A stretch of DNA of 64,000 nt. Origin: Oceanospirillum sediminis. Lineage in GTDB: Bacteria; Pseudomonadota; Gammaproteobacteria; Pseudomonadales; Halomonadaceae. The stretch covers positions 62,001 through 126,000 of the forward strand of contig NZ_JACJFM010000005.1 of the NCBI RefSeq assembly GCF_014164585.1, in the 5' to 3' direction. Shown here one piece after another: positions 25,994 through 35,019 of this stretch (within the stretch, counting starts at the first letter, position 1; every line of letters begins with the position of its first letter). A model generated the notes under the pieces. That model was not told the DNA's origin. It saw nothing but the letters and a program-made list of their open reading frames with translations, and did no database searches. The translations under genes were made by a program, and so were the position numbers.

Positions 25994-26853
25994 GCACTTA
26001 TCTGATGAACAGTGACCAGGGTCTGGTCAGAAAGTCGTTTCTGGCTACTCTGAGTATCAGTGGCTGGATAGGCCTGATTCTTCTGCTCTTTCTGGGTTCC
26101 TGTGCGATTTTCGCCCCCTGGCTGGCACCTTATGATCCGTCAGAAATCAATCTGTCTGCTCGTCTGATGCCGATGAGTTCTAAGCACTGGCTGGGTACCG
26201 ATCACCTAGGACGGGATATGCTTTCAAGGATACTTCACGGGGCTTCTGTGTCTCTGGGCGCGGTATTTGTGACCCTGGTACTGATGCTGCTTGCCGGTGT
26301 TACTCTGGGAGGCGTTGCTGGTTTTGTCGGTGGGCGCACTGATCAGGCCATTATGAGAGTCTGCGATGTGTTTATGACATTTCCTACGGTTGTGTTTGCA
26401 CTCTTTATGGTCGCGATACTGGGTACCGGATTGACCAATGTGATTATTGCTATTGCGGTGACGCACTGGGCCTGGTATGCCCGTATTACCCGAGGATTAG
26501 TGATCAGTGTCAGGCACAGTGATTATCTGCGAGCAGCCAGGTTAAGTGGTGTGCCTCCGGTTCAGCGTTTTATACGTCATATTCTGCCTTCAGTGATGGT
26601 GCAGCTGCTGGTACTGGCCACACTGGATATAGGGCATGTGATGTTGCATGTTTCTGGATTGAGCTTTCTGGGGCTTGGCGTCCAGTCTCCAACACCTGAG
26701 TGGGGCGTTATGATTAATGATGCCCGCCAGTTTGTCTGGACTCACCCTATGCTGCTGGTATGGCCAGGACTGTGTATTTTTCTGAGCGTGATGTCATTCA
26801 ACCTGCTGGGGGATACTCTGCGGGATAAACTCGATCCGAATCTCGGGCATTAA
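25990..26853 (+). CDS. nikC: Nickel ABC transporter permease NikC
   Basis: A 287-residue permease (E. coli NikC 277). A short N-terminal extension precedes the first helix (about 24-46). WLGTDHLGRDMLSRILHGASVSL is the DppC/NikC landmark at about 59-81. The EAA loop is RAARLSGVPPVQRFIRHILPS (read with positions about 179-199). The start overlaps nikB by 4 bp, and GGCAAGGAG before nikD follows its stop, so B, C and D are translated from one message. Confidence 0.92.
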   Translation: MSTYLMNSDQGLVRKSFLATLSISGWIGLILLLFLGSCAIFAPWLAPYDPSEINLSARLMPMSSKHWLGTDHLGRDMLSRILHGASVSLGAVFVTLVLMLLAGVTLGGVAGFVGGRTDQAIMRVCDVFMTFPTVVFALFMVAILGTGLTNVIIAIAVTHWAWYARITRGLVISVRHSDYLRAARLSGVPPVQRFIRHILPSVMVQLLVLATLDIGHVMLHVSGLSFLGLGVQSPTPEWGVMINDARQFVWTHPMLLVWPGLCIFLSVMSFNLLGDTLRDKLDPNLGH

Positions 26854-26868
26854 GGCAAGGAGATCAGC

Positions 26869-27717
26869 ATGAGTCTGTCAGTGAAAAATCTTACTGTGCG
26901 CTTGCCTGAGGGGAGAGCACTGGTTGAAAATTTGTCTTTTGAAGTGAAGCGCGGGGAAACTCTGGCCCTGCTCGGAGCCAGCGGTTCTGGTAAATCTGTA
27001 ACTTGTGCTGCAGTTCTGGGGCTGTTAACACGAGGTCTGACATCAGAGGGAGATATTACCCTGGAAGGGCAACCTGTGGATTACCAGCAGATCAGAGGGA
27101 AACGTATCGCCTGCATTATGCAAAACCCCTCCAGTGCTTTTAACCCGGTTTATACCATGGAGCAACATGCAATTGAGACGTTGAAAGCGACAGGACAGTC
27201 CGTTGATCAGAAGGTAATTTCTGAAGCCTTGTATGATGCCGGACTGGATGATCAGGAACGGGTACTGGGGCTTTATCCTTTTCAGATGAGTGGCGGCATG
27301 CTTCAGCGAATGATGCTGGCCCTGGCACTTATGACCCCGGCTGATTATCTGATTGCGGATGAGCCAACGACTGATCTGGATCTGATTGTTCAGAGCCATA
27401 TTCTGAATCGACTGGAGTCTTTATCGCAAAAACGAAATCTTGGCGTTTTACTGATCACCCATGATCTGGGTGTTGTTGCACGTCTTGCAGACAGAGTAGC
27501 TGTTATATCGGCCGGGAAGCTGGTTGAAGAATGTCAGGCAGAAGACCTGTTTTATCAGCCGTCCAGTGATGCTGGCAAAACGCTGTTAGCGGCTCATTAT
27601 GCAATGTATAACGATGTTGTTACAGAGGATACAAGTGCCGACTTGCCTGGCCTCCGGGCAACCGTGATCAAGGTGAATCCTGATCAGATGTATCAACAGG
27701 AGGGCAGCAGTGTCTGA
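26869..27717 (+). CDS. nikD: Nickel ABC transporter ATPase NikD
   Basis: A 282-residue ABC ATPase (E. coli NikD 254). Walker A is GASGSGKSV (about 36-44), the ABC signature region is FQMSGGMLQR (about 140-149), Walker B is DYLIADEPTTDLD (about 160-172), and the switch His lies in LLITHDLGV. AAGGAG precedes its ATG. It energises nickel uptake with NikE. The C-terminal 40 residues extend beyond the E. coli protein and contain no recognised motif. Confidence 0.92.
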   Translation: MSLSVKNLTVRLPEGRALVENLSFEVKRGETLALLGASGSGKSVTCAAVLGLLTRGLTSEGDITLEGQPVDYQQIRGKRIACIMQNPSSAFNPVYTMEQHAIETLKATGQSVDQKVISEALYDAGLDDQERVLGLYPFQMSGGMLQRMMLALALMTPADYLIADEPTTDLDLIVQSHILNRLESLSQKRNLGVLLITHDLGVVARLADRVAVISAGKLVEECQAEDLFYQPSSDAGKTLLAAHYAMYNDVVTEDTSADLPGLRATVIKVNPDQMYQQEGSSV

Positions 27718-28513
27718 ATTATTTCGTGTTGAACAGGGAAATAAAAGTTACCAGGAACAATCTCTTCTGGTGCGTCAGCCTGCTAAGCAGGTACTTTTTG
27801 ATATCTCGCTGACGATTCAGGCAGGAGAGTCTGTCGCTTTAGTCGGCGCCAGTGGTTCCGGTAAAAGTACACTTTGTAGAATGCTATTAGGGCTGGAAAC
27901 CTTTGATTCCGGCAATGTGCTGTTTAAAGGCCAGCCTTTGTCTGATTTCAGTACGCAGGATGAACACCGATTCAGACGGGCGGTACAAATGGTATTTCAG
28001 GATTCAGTCAGTGCAGTAAATCCCCGCCTGACCATTGCAAACGTGATTGAAGAACCCCTGAAATATCTGATGAAGATGCCAGCAGGCAAAAGGCCTGAGC
28101 GGGTACGTGAGTTATTGAGTCAGGTAGGATTGTTGCCTGAGGATGCATTCAAAAAAGCAGGTCAGATGAGCGGCGGCATGTTGCAGAGAGTCTGTATAGC
28201 CAGAGCTCTGGCCTGCGAGCCTGATGTGATTGCTCTGGATGAATCATTATCCAGTCTGGATCTGGTGCTTCAACAACAATTGATTGCTTTGCTGAAACAA
28301 ATTCAGAAAGAGCAGGGGACCAGCTATCTGTTTGTAACCCACGACCTGCGTCTGGTTCATCTGTTTTGTCAAAGGGCACTGGTAATGGACCAGGGCCGTC
28401 TGGTAGAAGATACCCTGGTCAGCAGAGATATGCAGTGGCAGAGTGATATGGGACAGGCATTGCAGAAAGCGGTTTTACCAGTCAGGCCCCGGAGAAAAGC
28501 TGCATTAGCGTAG
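27710..28513 (+). CDS. nikE: Nickel ABC transporter ATPase NikE
   Basis: A 267-residue ATPase (E. coli NikE 268). Walker A GASGSGKST lies at about 45-53, the signature MSGGMLQRVCIARAL at about 153, Walker B DVIALDESLSSLD and the switch His in FVTHDLRLV. The start is a GTG at 27710 overlapping the nikD stop by 8 bp, with AGGAGGG just upstream. It completes a nikABCDE operon; no nikR or nickel enzyme gene is adjacent. Confidence 0.92.
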   Translation: MSELFRVEQGNKSYQEQSLLVRQPAKQVLFDISLTIQAGESVALVGASGSGKSTLCRMLLGLETFDSGNVLFKGQPLSDFSTQDEHRFRRAVQMVFQDSVSAVNPRLTIANVIEEPLKYLMKMPAGKRPERVRELLSQVGLLPEDAFKKAGQMSGGMLQRVCIARALACEPDVIALDESLSSLDLVLQQQLIALLKQIQKEQGTSYLFVTHDLRLVHLFCQRALVMDQGRLVEDTLVSRDMQWQSDMGQALQKAVLPVRPRRKAALA

Positions 28514-28530
28514 AAGGACGTGGTGATAAA

Positions 28531-28571
28531 TTGTAATGCCTGTTTAACGGAAAGTTAAACAGGCATTACAA
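28531..28571. terminator. Bidirectional terminator between nikE and the LuxQ-like gene
   Basis: A perfect 18-bp stem (28531-28548 with 28554-28571) and GGAAA loop lies between two convergent genes. Flanking T runs are modest, but the stem is the strongest in the window. Confidence 0.75.
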
Positions 28572-28584
28572 TACTTATCTGTGG

Positions 28585-31500
28585 CTACAGATGGGAATGA
28601 TTATTTCCGGCTGGCAGAGCTTCTTCTGTGGTTTGCAGCAGTGCCAGCAGATCTTTTTCAGGCAGAGGACGGCTGAGCAGATAACCCTGCAATTCATCAC
28701 AGCCTTCGATCTGTAAGAATCGTTGCTGAGCTTCTGTTTCAACACCTTCTGAGATCACCTGCAGGCCCAGTGAATGGGACATATTAATAATCGCCCGGAT
28801 AAGGCTTTCATCATCCGGATCCCCCGGAACGTCTTCCAGGAAGGAGCGATCAATTTTTACCGTATCAACAGGCAGGCGCTTCAGGTAGATCAATGAGGAG
28901 TAACCTGTTCCGAAGTCATCAACGGAAATGCGGATACCTTTATTTCTGAGCTGTTTAAGAATAGAGATCACTCTGTCGATATCTTCAATAACAACTGTTT
29001 CTGTAATCTCCAGCTCCAGGTATTCGACTGGTAACCCTGATTCTTGTAACGCCTGATCAATATCAGCCAACAGGTGCTGATCCAATAACTGTCTGGGAGA
29101 CAGGTTGACCGCAACCGGTACTGTATAACCCGCATCAAGCCAGTTTTTGGCTGCTCTGCAGGACATCTGCAATACTTTGCGCCCCAGCCTGATGATCAGC
29201 TCACTTTCTTCTGCTATTCCGATAAACTGATCTGGTGGAATAAAGCCTTCATCAGGGTGTATCCAGCGAACCAGTGCTTCTGTGCCAATCATTTTACAAC
29301 CATCAACAGTGTATTTCGGCTGGAAATGCATTGTCAGCTGGTCATCTGACTGAATAGCTTTTTTCAGACCTCTTTCCAGTATCAGGCGTTTTTCTGCCTG
29401 TTCATTGACGCTACCATCGTAGAACTGGAAGTGTGAAGAGCTGTTTTTAGCCTGGAAAAGAGCCACATCCGCATGTGTAAACAGTGTCTGTGTTTCATCT
29501 CCATCACTAGGATAAAGTGCAACACCAATACTGGCAGAAATGTGTACATCATCATCAAGATGAGTAAGGAACGGGGTTCTGAACTGATTAACAATCTGGC
29601 TGGCAATCTGCTCGGCATTATTATGGGCGCGCCCTGAGTTTTCTATCAATACCAGATATTCATCCGCATTGATGCGTGACAAGGTGTCCCCCTGTTCAAG
29701 ACAGTCACGAATTCTGCTGGCACACTCTTTCAGTAATTGATCGCCTTCCTGGTGGCCATACTGATCATTGATCTGTTTGAACTGATTAATGTCGATGTAA
29801 AGCAGTGCCAATGGTTGACCATTTCTGGCGGCCCGAGATATGGATTGCTCGAATCGGTCGAAAAACAAACTACGATTAGGTAATCCGGTAATGGCATCAT
29901 AATTGGCAATATGAACCAGGCGTTCCTGAGCTTCTCTTAACTGACTGATATCACTGATAACAATCACATACTGAATACCGGCCTGTTGCTGTTCCGATTT
30001 TAGCAGACTGTAGCGTCGGGTATGGGTTGGTGGGGTACTCTGTACAGCAGAAACTGAAAGCCAGGCCGGGAAAGCACTATTATCTTTACGACGTTGCAGC
30101 ATTTCTCCCTGCCAGTTGTTCCGGGCCAGAATAGCGCGTTTAATTTCCCCTTGCTTAAGCAACTGATGGCCTATCGTGCCTGCATTATTCTGCTCATATC
30201 CGGTCAGTTCAGTAAAGGCTTTATTGCACAACAGACAGTTCATCTGTTCGTCAAAGATAACAATGCCTTCGGCAGTGTTCTGAAATACCTGGCTGGTTAA
30301 CTCCAGACGTTGCTGATCTTTGCGTTGTTCGGTGATATCGGTTGCAATACTGCCTAAGGCGTAAACAACACCATCTTCATTTTTTAGTGGAAATTTACTG
30401 GTCAGGTAGGTATGGATACCATCTTTACCGGCCAGATCCATTTCATACTGACAGGGTTGGCCTGATTCCAGTACCAGTCTGTCGGTTGATTGCAGGAAGT
30501 TGGCAAAGGATTCAGAAAATACTTCTTTATCAGATAAACCGATCATATCATTTCGCCCGGTCATTTCGACAATGCGGGTATTGACGGTCTGATACTTCAG
30601 GTCTGTGCCTTTAATCGCGATCAGGCCAGTCGCATTCTGAATAACTGCATTAAGCCGATGTTCTCTTTCCTTGATCAAACGCGCCATTTCAGAAATCGCC
30701 TGCCCAACCCGGGAGAATTCTTTGAAATCATTACCAGGGTAAGTTTGCTCCTGCTCCATAGAGGCTGTCTGCTCAGCGTATTGCACAATTCTATGTAATG
30801 AGCTTCTCAGCAGAGAGCGAAGAATATAAAAAATAAGCAGAGATACAACCAGTACAGTCAGTGCAGTTGTGCCCAGCCGACCGATGTATGCCTGTTTCAG
30901 CATCTGCAGGCTGGTATCAGGTTGCAGTGTACGTATACTGTAATCATGATCTGCGATAGGAATCTGGTATTCAAACAAAACACCACCATCTACCTTCAGG
31001 AAAGGTTGCTGTTGCATATCAGCTTTAAGTACAGATATATCCTGCTGCGCGTGATCAGTTAACCGGGCCAGAGGCAGGCCGTTATGTATAATTGCTACAG
31101 CATCTGTACCGCTGATTGTCTGGATCTCATTCAGTATCCAGAAATTGTCATTGACCAGAACACAGGTATAGAGATACCCAAGCACTCTGCCTGAGCCTGG
31201 ATGTACCACAGGTAATTTTAATTTGAGCAAGCTCAGGCCATCGGCAGTCGAGTAACTACTCCATTGTTCTGGCATAGCTGGTCTGCTGGTGAGTTCCTTG
31301 TAATCAATATTCAGGCCAAACAAAGCAAAAGGTGTGCTGGCAGCTTGCTTGCCCGCTGTACTTTCTACAATAAGCAGGTCAATTTTTTCGCCAGAGCTTC
31401 CCTGTACACTGTCGTCCAGTAACATCTGAACCGATAGTAAGTCATTGGCCAGAAGACTGGCTCTGAGTTCACTTTTCTGAGTGATCTCATAGCTCATGCG

Positions 31501-31707
31501 GGCGATATTACTAAGCTGCTGCTCCAGCATATACCCCAGTACTCTCTGGTTATGCTGGTGAAGCATTCTGATTTCTTCGGACAATGCTTTTTGTGATCCC
31601 TGATAAGCAGGAATCATTAATAGAGCAACCACAAAGCATATGGCGACTGTAACAACAGAGAATAATAGTGTCGTAAAGCTGACCTGAGCTAATTTCCGTT
31701 TATGCAT
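28585..31707 (-). CDS. LuxQ-like periplasmic sensor fused to PAS-PAS-GGDEF-EAL (c-di-GMP phosphodiesterase)
   Basis: A 1040-residue inner-membrane protein. TM1 is about 11-33, the periplasmic sensor 34-277 and TM2 278-298, followed by a linker, PAS domains about 350-460 and 470-595, GGDEF about 600-760 and EAL about 775-1025. The sensor resembles Vibrio LuxQ: VVHPGSGRVLGYLYTCVLV followed by NDNFWILNEI aligns with LuxQ's ILDPSTGEVLGF...VLDNNFALMEKL, and NGLPLA with NSVPLA. GGDEF reads NADEY (680-684), so cyclase activity is probably lost. EAL (810-812), N868, E900/E903, DDFGTGYS (930-937), K951, EGVE (987-990) and QGY are intact. The luxP gene ends 18 bp upstream. It should hydrolyse c-di-GMP under control of the LuxP-bound signal; the direction of control is unknown. 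Confidence 0.88.
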   Translation of the reverse strand: MHKRKLAQVSFTTLLFSVVTVAICFVVALLMIPAYQGSQKALSEEIRMLHQHNQRVLGYMLEQQLSNIARMSYEITQKSELRASLLANDLLSVQMLLDDSVQGSSGEKIDLLIVESTAGKQAASTPFALFGLNIDYKELTSRPAMPEQWSSYSTADGLSLLKLKLPVVHPGSGRVLGYLYTCVLVNDNFWILNEIQTISGTDAVAIIHNGLPLARLTDHAQQDISVLKADMQQQPFLKVDGGVLFEYQIPIADHDYSIRTLQPDTSLQMLKQAYIGRLGTTALTVLVVSLLIFYILRSLLRSSLHRIVQYAEQTASMEQEQTYPGNDFKEFSRVGQAISEMARLIKEREHRLNAVIQNATGLIAIKGTDLKYQTVNTRIVEMTGRNDMIGLSDKEVFSESFANFLQSTDRLVLESGQPCQYEMDLAGKDGIHTYLTSKFPLKNEDGVVYALGSIATDITEQRKDQQRLELTSQVFQNTAEGIVIFDEQMNCLLCNKAFTELTGYEQNNAGTIGHQLLKQGEIKRAILARNNWQGEMLQRRKDNSAFPAWLSVSAVQSTPPTHTRRYSLLKSEQQQAGIQYVIVISDISQLREAQERLVHIANYDAITGLPNRSLFFDRFEQSISRAARNGQPLALLYIDINQFKQINDQYGHQEGDQLLKECASRIRDCLEQGDTLSRINADEYLVLIENSGRAHNNAEQIASQIVNQFRTPFLTHLDDDVHISASIGVALYPSDGDETQTLFTHADVALFQAKNSSSHFQFYDGSVNEQAEKRLILERGLKKAIQSDDQLTMHFQPKYTVDGCKMIGTEALVRWIHPDEGFIPPDQFIGIAEESELIIRLGRKVLQMSCRAAKNWLDAGYTVPVAVNLSPRQLLDQHLLADIDQALQESGLPVEYLELEITETVVIEDIDRVISILKQLRNKGIRISVDDFGTGYSSLIYLKRLPVDTVKIDRSFLEDVPGDPDDESLIRAIINMSHSLGLQVISEGVETEAQQRFLQIEGCDELQGYLLSRPLPEKDLLALLQTTEEALPAGNNHSHL

Positions 31708-31725
31708 GGGTAAGTTAGGCCTGTT

Positions 31726-32859
31726 CTAGTGGCTGTATCTGAAGGCTTGCTTCTGCAAAACTTTCAGCTCAGTTTCGGTAACACCTTTTTCTATCAGGTG
31801 GATATCTCCTGAATATATATGGGGAATCTGAGTCGCTTTACCTTCTATATCAAGGCGAATCGCTTCTGCCATTGCTACGCCATTATCATCATTCAGGCGC
31901 ATAACGGTCATATCCAGCTCCTGGTTCTGAATAGCGGCCAGTTCAGAGCTGCCACCTCCCCAGCCATTGATCATAATTTTTCCAACCAGATTCTTTTCGC
32001 GCAATGCGTCTAAAGCACCTAATGCTATATCTGTGGAACAGGCAAAAATCAGATCCAGGTCCTGATGTTCGGATAAAGTCGCGATAGTTGCCTGATAGGC
32101 TTTTTTTCTGCTGCCATCGGTGAAATAACTGGCAACCTGTTCAATATCTGTACGCTGATTCATCTGGTCGACAAAGGTATCACCTCGCATCTGACTGACA
32201 TATCCTCTGGAGAAGTAGAGCATCAGATATCTGGTTTTTTTATCGGTTTCCTTTTTTTGAGACAGAATCTCATGCATACGGTCTGCCATGATCCGGGTTC
32301 CGGTCTCGTGGTCGAACCCAACATACAGAAATGGCTTTTTCTGACGCCATTGCTTAAATGGTGTTGTAATATTCTGCAGAATGAGTTTCGGCTTTCCTCG
32401 GACAAGCAAACGTTCAATCATGCTTCTGTGTCTGAGGGCATCCATAGTGAAGATCAGGTAATCCGGCTTCCATCGGATAGCATCACCAAGTTGTTCTGCC
32501 TGCAAGCTGAGATCTACAGAAGGTCTTGAATAGTATGTTTTCAGCTCATAGGGAAGCCTGAGTTCTTTCAGGCGGGCTTCAAAAGCCGCTGTGCTTCTCA
32601 GCCAGTAGTCAGAACTCTGAATAGCCGGGTATACGACGGCCAGCTTCACAGGGGGCGCTTGCTGGTATTTTTGTGACACCGCTTGTGAAGGAGAGCGTAC
32701 CTGTTCAGAAAAAGAATTCATCACGCTTTCCTGTTCCGGAAATTGTCTCAGATAATCACTGACACGGATATATTCTGCGGAAAATGCAGTTGAACAATAG
32801 GATATTATAAAGAAAATTGCAGAGAGCAGAGTTGCCTTTGATGTTGTGGTTTGTTTCAT
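31726..32859 (-). CDS. luxP: LuxP-type periplasmic AI-2-binding protein
   Basis: A 377-residue periplasmic binding protein; the signal peptide is about 1-28 (ends AFSA). It aligns along its length with Vibrio harveyi LuxP: SDYLIFTMDALRHR, LILQNITTP, KPFLYVGFDH, MRGDTF, ACSTDIALGALDAL, MINGWGGGSSEL and TVMRLNDDNGVAMAEA. Residues matching the LuxP AI-2 pocket are all present: Q81, S83, W86, N163, R225, T276, D277, W300, R321. It is a sugar-binding-protein fold, but LsrB or ribose-binding protein is a poorer fit. CAGGAG precedes the start. In vibrios LuxP sits on the LuxQ sensor in the periplasm; here the neighbour is a LuxQ-like GGDEF-EAL protein, which should be its partner. Confidence 0.92.
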   Translation of the reverse strand: MKQTTTSKATLLSAIFFIISYCSTAFSAEYIRVSDYLRQFPEQESVMNSFSEQVRSPSQAVSQKYQQAPPVKLAVVYPAIQSSDYWLRSTAAFEARLKELRLPYELKTYYSRPSVDLSLQAEQLGDAIRWKPDYLIFTMDALRHRSMIERLLVRGKPKLILQNITTPFKQWRQKKPFLYVGFDHETGTRIMADRMHEILSQKKETDKKTRYLMLYFSRGYVSQMRGDTFVDQMNQRTDIEQVASYFTDGSRKKAYQATIATLSEHQDLDLIFACSTDIALGALDALREKNLVGKIMINGWGGGSSELAAIQNQELDMTVMRLNDDNGVAMAEAIRLDIEGKATQIPHIYSGDIHLIEKGVTETELKVLQKQAFRYSH

Positions 32860-33045
32860 TCTGCGCTCCTGTTTGTAACATAAAATGTTATTCGACTGCT
32901 TTTTGTGTCTTAAAGCAAACGGAAACTATGTTGCTAGATGCCTTTTTTACAGAAAGGTTGAGTAATTCCGATATTTTTACATAAGGTTACATAGAGTCTC
33001 TTTTTGTCGCAACTGTGAAGAAGGAAAAGTTATCATAATCATATG

Positions 33046-33066
33046 GTTAACCTGAAATTTCAGGTT
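33046..33066. promoter_or_regulatory. Dyad element upstream of membrane protein gene
   Basis: GTTAACCTG, six bases, then CAGGTT form an inverted repeat 60-80 bp before the gene at 33127. A TATAAT (-10-like) hexamer lies at 33103-33108 without a well-spaced -35. The same GTTAACCTG half-site recurs at 58757. Confidence 0.35.
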
Positions 33067-33126
33067 CTTTTATCTTTGCAATAAATACAAGTTATCCCAG
33101 TCTATAATAGGCGGAGTATATATGTA

Positions 33127-34158
33127 ATGAGGATTAATCGCAGTGATCTGGAAGCCGCTGTAGCCCGAAATATTATCCGTAAGGAGCAAGCAGAGCAGCT
33201 TGAAGCGTTTCTGGAAGTCAGATACAGGCATCAGCCATCAATGAACTTTACTCATGTACTCTGGTATATGGGGGCACTCATCGCCATTAGTGCTATGAGT
33301 CTGTTTATGACACTGGGCTGGGAGTCATTTGGCGGAGCAGGCATCCTGGTCACTTCATTAATATATGCCGTTATTGCGTTATGGCTGACCCAGTGGTTTT
33401 CCGGCAAAGACTACCCCATACCTGCCGGGATATGTGCAACGCTTGCAGTGACGATGGTTCCTCTTGCTGTGTATGGTGTTCAGCAGATGATAGGATTCTG
33501 GCCGGATGATGTTCATTATCAGGATTACCACAGAAAGATAAAGTGGCACTGGATCTGGGTGGAAGTGACGACACTACTGGCAGGTGTGGCCATGCTGAGA
33601 GTATATCGGTATCCATTTCTGGTTATGCCGATTGCTATCACCTTGTGGTACATGTCGATGGATATTGCGCCTTTATTAGCTACAGATGAGATGACTTTTG
33701 AATTCAGAGCTCAGGTGTCGCTTGTCTTTGGGTTACTGATCACTTTGTTAGCATTGCGGGTTGATTTTATATCTGAAGCAAAAGCGGATTATGCATTCTG
33801 GCTTTATCTTGCCGGAGTTACGGCATTCTGGGGTGGGATGAGTGCTCTGGACTCTGATAGTGAGCTGAACCGCTTTATCTATTTTGTCATTAATATCGCT
33901 ATGATACTGGCGGGTGTTCTTTTAAGACGCAAAGTATTTGTGGTTTATGGGGCTCTGGGAGGGTGTTTTTATCTGGGATATCTGGCGGATAAAATCTTTG
34001 CAGACAGCTGGCTATTTCCCATAACTCTTTCCGCCATTGGATTAGGCATAATTGCACTGGGTATTCACTGGCAGAAGCATGAAGCCAGATATACCCGTGT
34101 GTTGAGAAGTTGTTTGCCAGTATCGGTCGATACGTGGCTGAAGGATAAAAGAAGCTAA
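33127..34158 (+). CDS. Polytopic membrane protein, DUF2157-like
   Basis: A 343-residue protein with a charged N-terminal segment (about 1-40, IIRKEQAEQLEAFLEV, a helix-turn pattern seen before DUF2157 membrane domains), then eight or more hydrophobic helices starting with VLWYMGALIAISAMSLFMTLGW at about 44. An aromatic-rich cytoplasmic loop lies about 130-145. No transport motif is visible and the function is unknown. It stands alone between luxP, divergently transcribed, and the mnh operon, convergent. Confidence 0.75.
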   Translation: MRINRSDLEAAVARNIIRKEQAEQLEAFLEVRYRHQPSMNFTHVLWYMGALIAISAMSLFMTLGWESFGGAGILVTSLIYAVIALWLTQWFSGKDYPIPAGICATLAVTMVPLAVYGVQQMIGFWPDDVHYQDYHRKIKWHWIWVEVTTLLAGVAMLRVYRYPFLVMPIAITLWYMSMDIAPLLATDEMTFEFRAQVSLVFGLLITLLALRVDFISEAKADYAFWLYLAGVTAFWGGMSALDSDSELNRFIYFVINIAMILAGVLLRRKVFVVYGALGGCFYLGYLADKIFADSWLFPITLSAIGLGIIALGIHWQKHEARYTRVLRSCLPVSVDTWLKDKRS

Positions 34159-34263
34159 ACATCTGAATAGAATTTCTTTGCTAAAGTTGTCGGGCTTTCC
34201 AGTAATACTGGCTGGAGAGCATAGGGTATTCTTTTCAGTGATGTTTCATATACTGACACACGG

Positions 34264-34321
34264 TAAAAGCCCTTCCTGTGTTAAACAGATTCTGTTCAAC
34301 AGGCTCGGTACAGGAAGGGCG
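34264..34321 (-). terminator. Terminator of the mnh operon
   Basis: An 11-bp stem (GCCCTTCCTGT, 34269-34279, with ACAGGAAGGGC, 34310-34320), with an inner stem in the loop, is followed on the minus strand by TTTT. It begins six bases after the mnhG stop. Confidence 0.75.
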
Positions 34322-34326
34322 CTTAT

Positions 34327-34740
34327 TCAGGGTAACTTTGAGTTATTACTTTCAGTACCGCTTTTCGTATTTTCCGATGCACCTTCCGGGCCATATCGGT
34401 GTCTGGCTGGTTCCATCAGTTCATGTCCTCTGGAACGACTCAGCATTTTCACGTCGTGATGAAGCGCTGTTTTTGCCAGCATATTTGCTGTCACTGGCGC
34501 TGTAATCAGAAGAAAAAGCGTAATCAGCCATTCATGAACAGAGAGCCCACCATTTTTGATGCTGAACATAATACTGGATGCCAGCAGGATGCCGGCAATA
34601 CCCAGAGTTGTTGCTTTAGTGGGGCCATGAAGACGCGTATATAAATCAGGTAAACGCACCAGTCCTAATGAGCCAACAAACATAAAGATACCTCCTAGCA
34701 GCAGGAAGCAGGCTACAATAATTTCAACCCATGATGCCAT
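34327..34740 (-). CDS. mnhG: Na+/H+ antiporter subunit MnhG/MrpG
   Basis: A 137-residue protein with three predicted helices and the family block SLGLVRLPDLYTRLHGPTKATTLG (about 24-47). The C-terminal 40 residues are hydrophilic (Arg, Ser, Glu) and longer than in many homologues. It is the last gene of the operon, 9 bp after mnhF. MrpG is required for assembly of the multi-subunit antiporter. Confidence 0.92.
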   Translation of the reverse strand: MASWVEIIVACFLLLGGIFMFVGSLGLVRLPDLYTRLHGPTKATTLGIAGILLASSIMFSIKNGGLSVHEWLITLFLLITAPVTANMLAKTALHHDVKMLSRSRGHELMEPARHRYGPEGASENTKSGTESNNSKLP

Positions 34741-34749
34741 GATTGTCTC

Positions 34750-35019
34750 CTATTCAATAATGTCGCCGCGAAGCAGGTATTTACATAAGGCTGATGTACT
34801 GACAAAGCCCAGCATAGCAATCATCAGCGCGGCCTCAAAATACATAGAGGTTCCGGTGTGAATGCCATACAGGACAATCAGAGCGATACTGTTAATATAC
34901 ATGGTATCTAACGCCAGTATTCTGTCCTGAACAGAGGGGCCAATAATCAGACGCCACAGGTTCATCATCAGAGCTGCGCAGATCAGCACAGCAACTGCTG
35001 CAATTGCCCAGCTTAACAT
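34750..35019 (-). CDS. mnhF: Na+/H+ antiporter subunit MnhF/MrpF
   Basis: An 89-residue protein with three helices. The block RLIIGPSVQDRILALDTMYIN (in the middle, about 26-46) is the MrpF signature, including the conserved DR...D. The start lies inside the end of mnhE (7-bp overlap), so the two are translationally coupled. Confidence 0.92.
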   Translation of the reverse strand: MLSWAIAAVAVLICAALMMNLWRLIIGPSVQDRILALDTMYINSIALIVLYGIHTGTSMYFEAALMIAMLGFVSTSALCKYLLRGDIIE

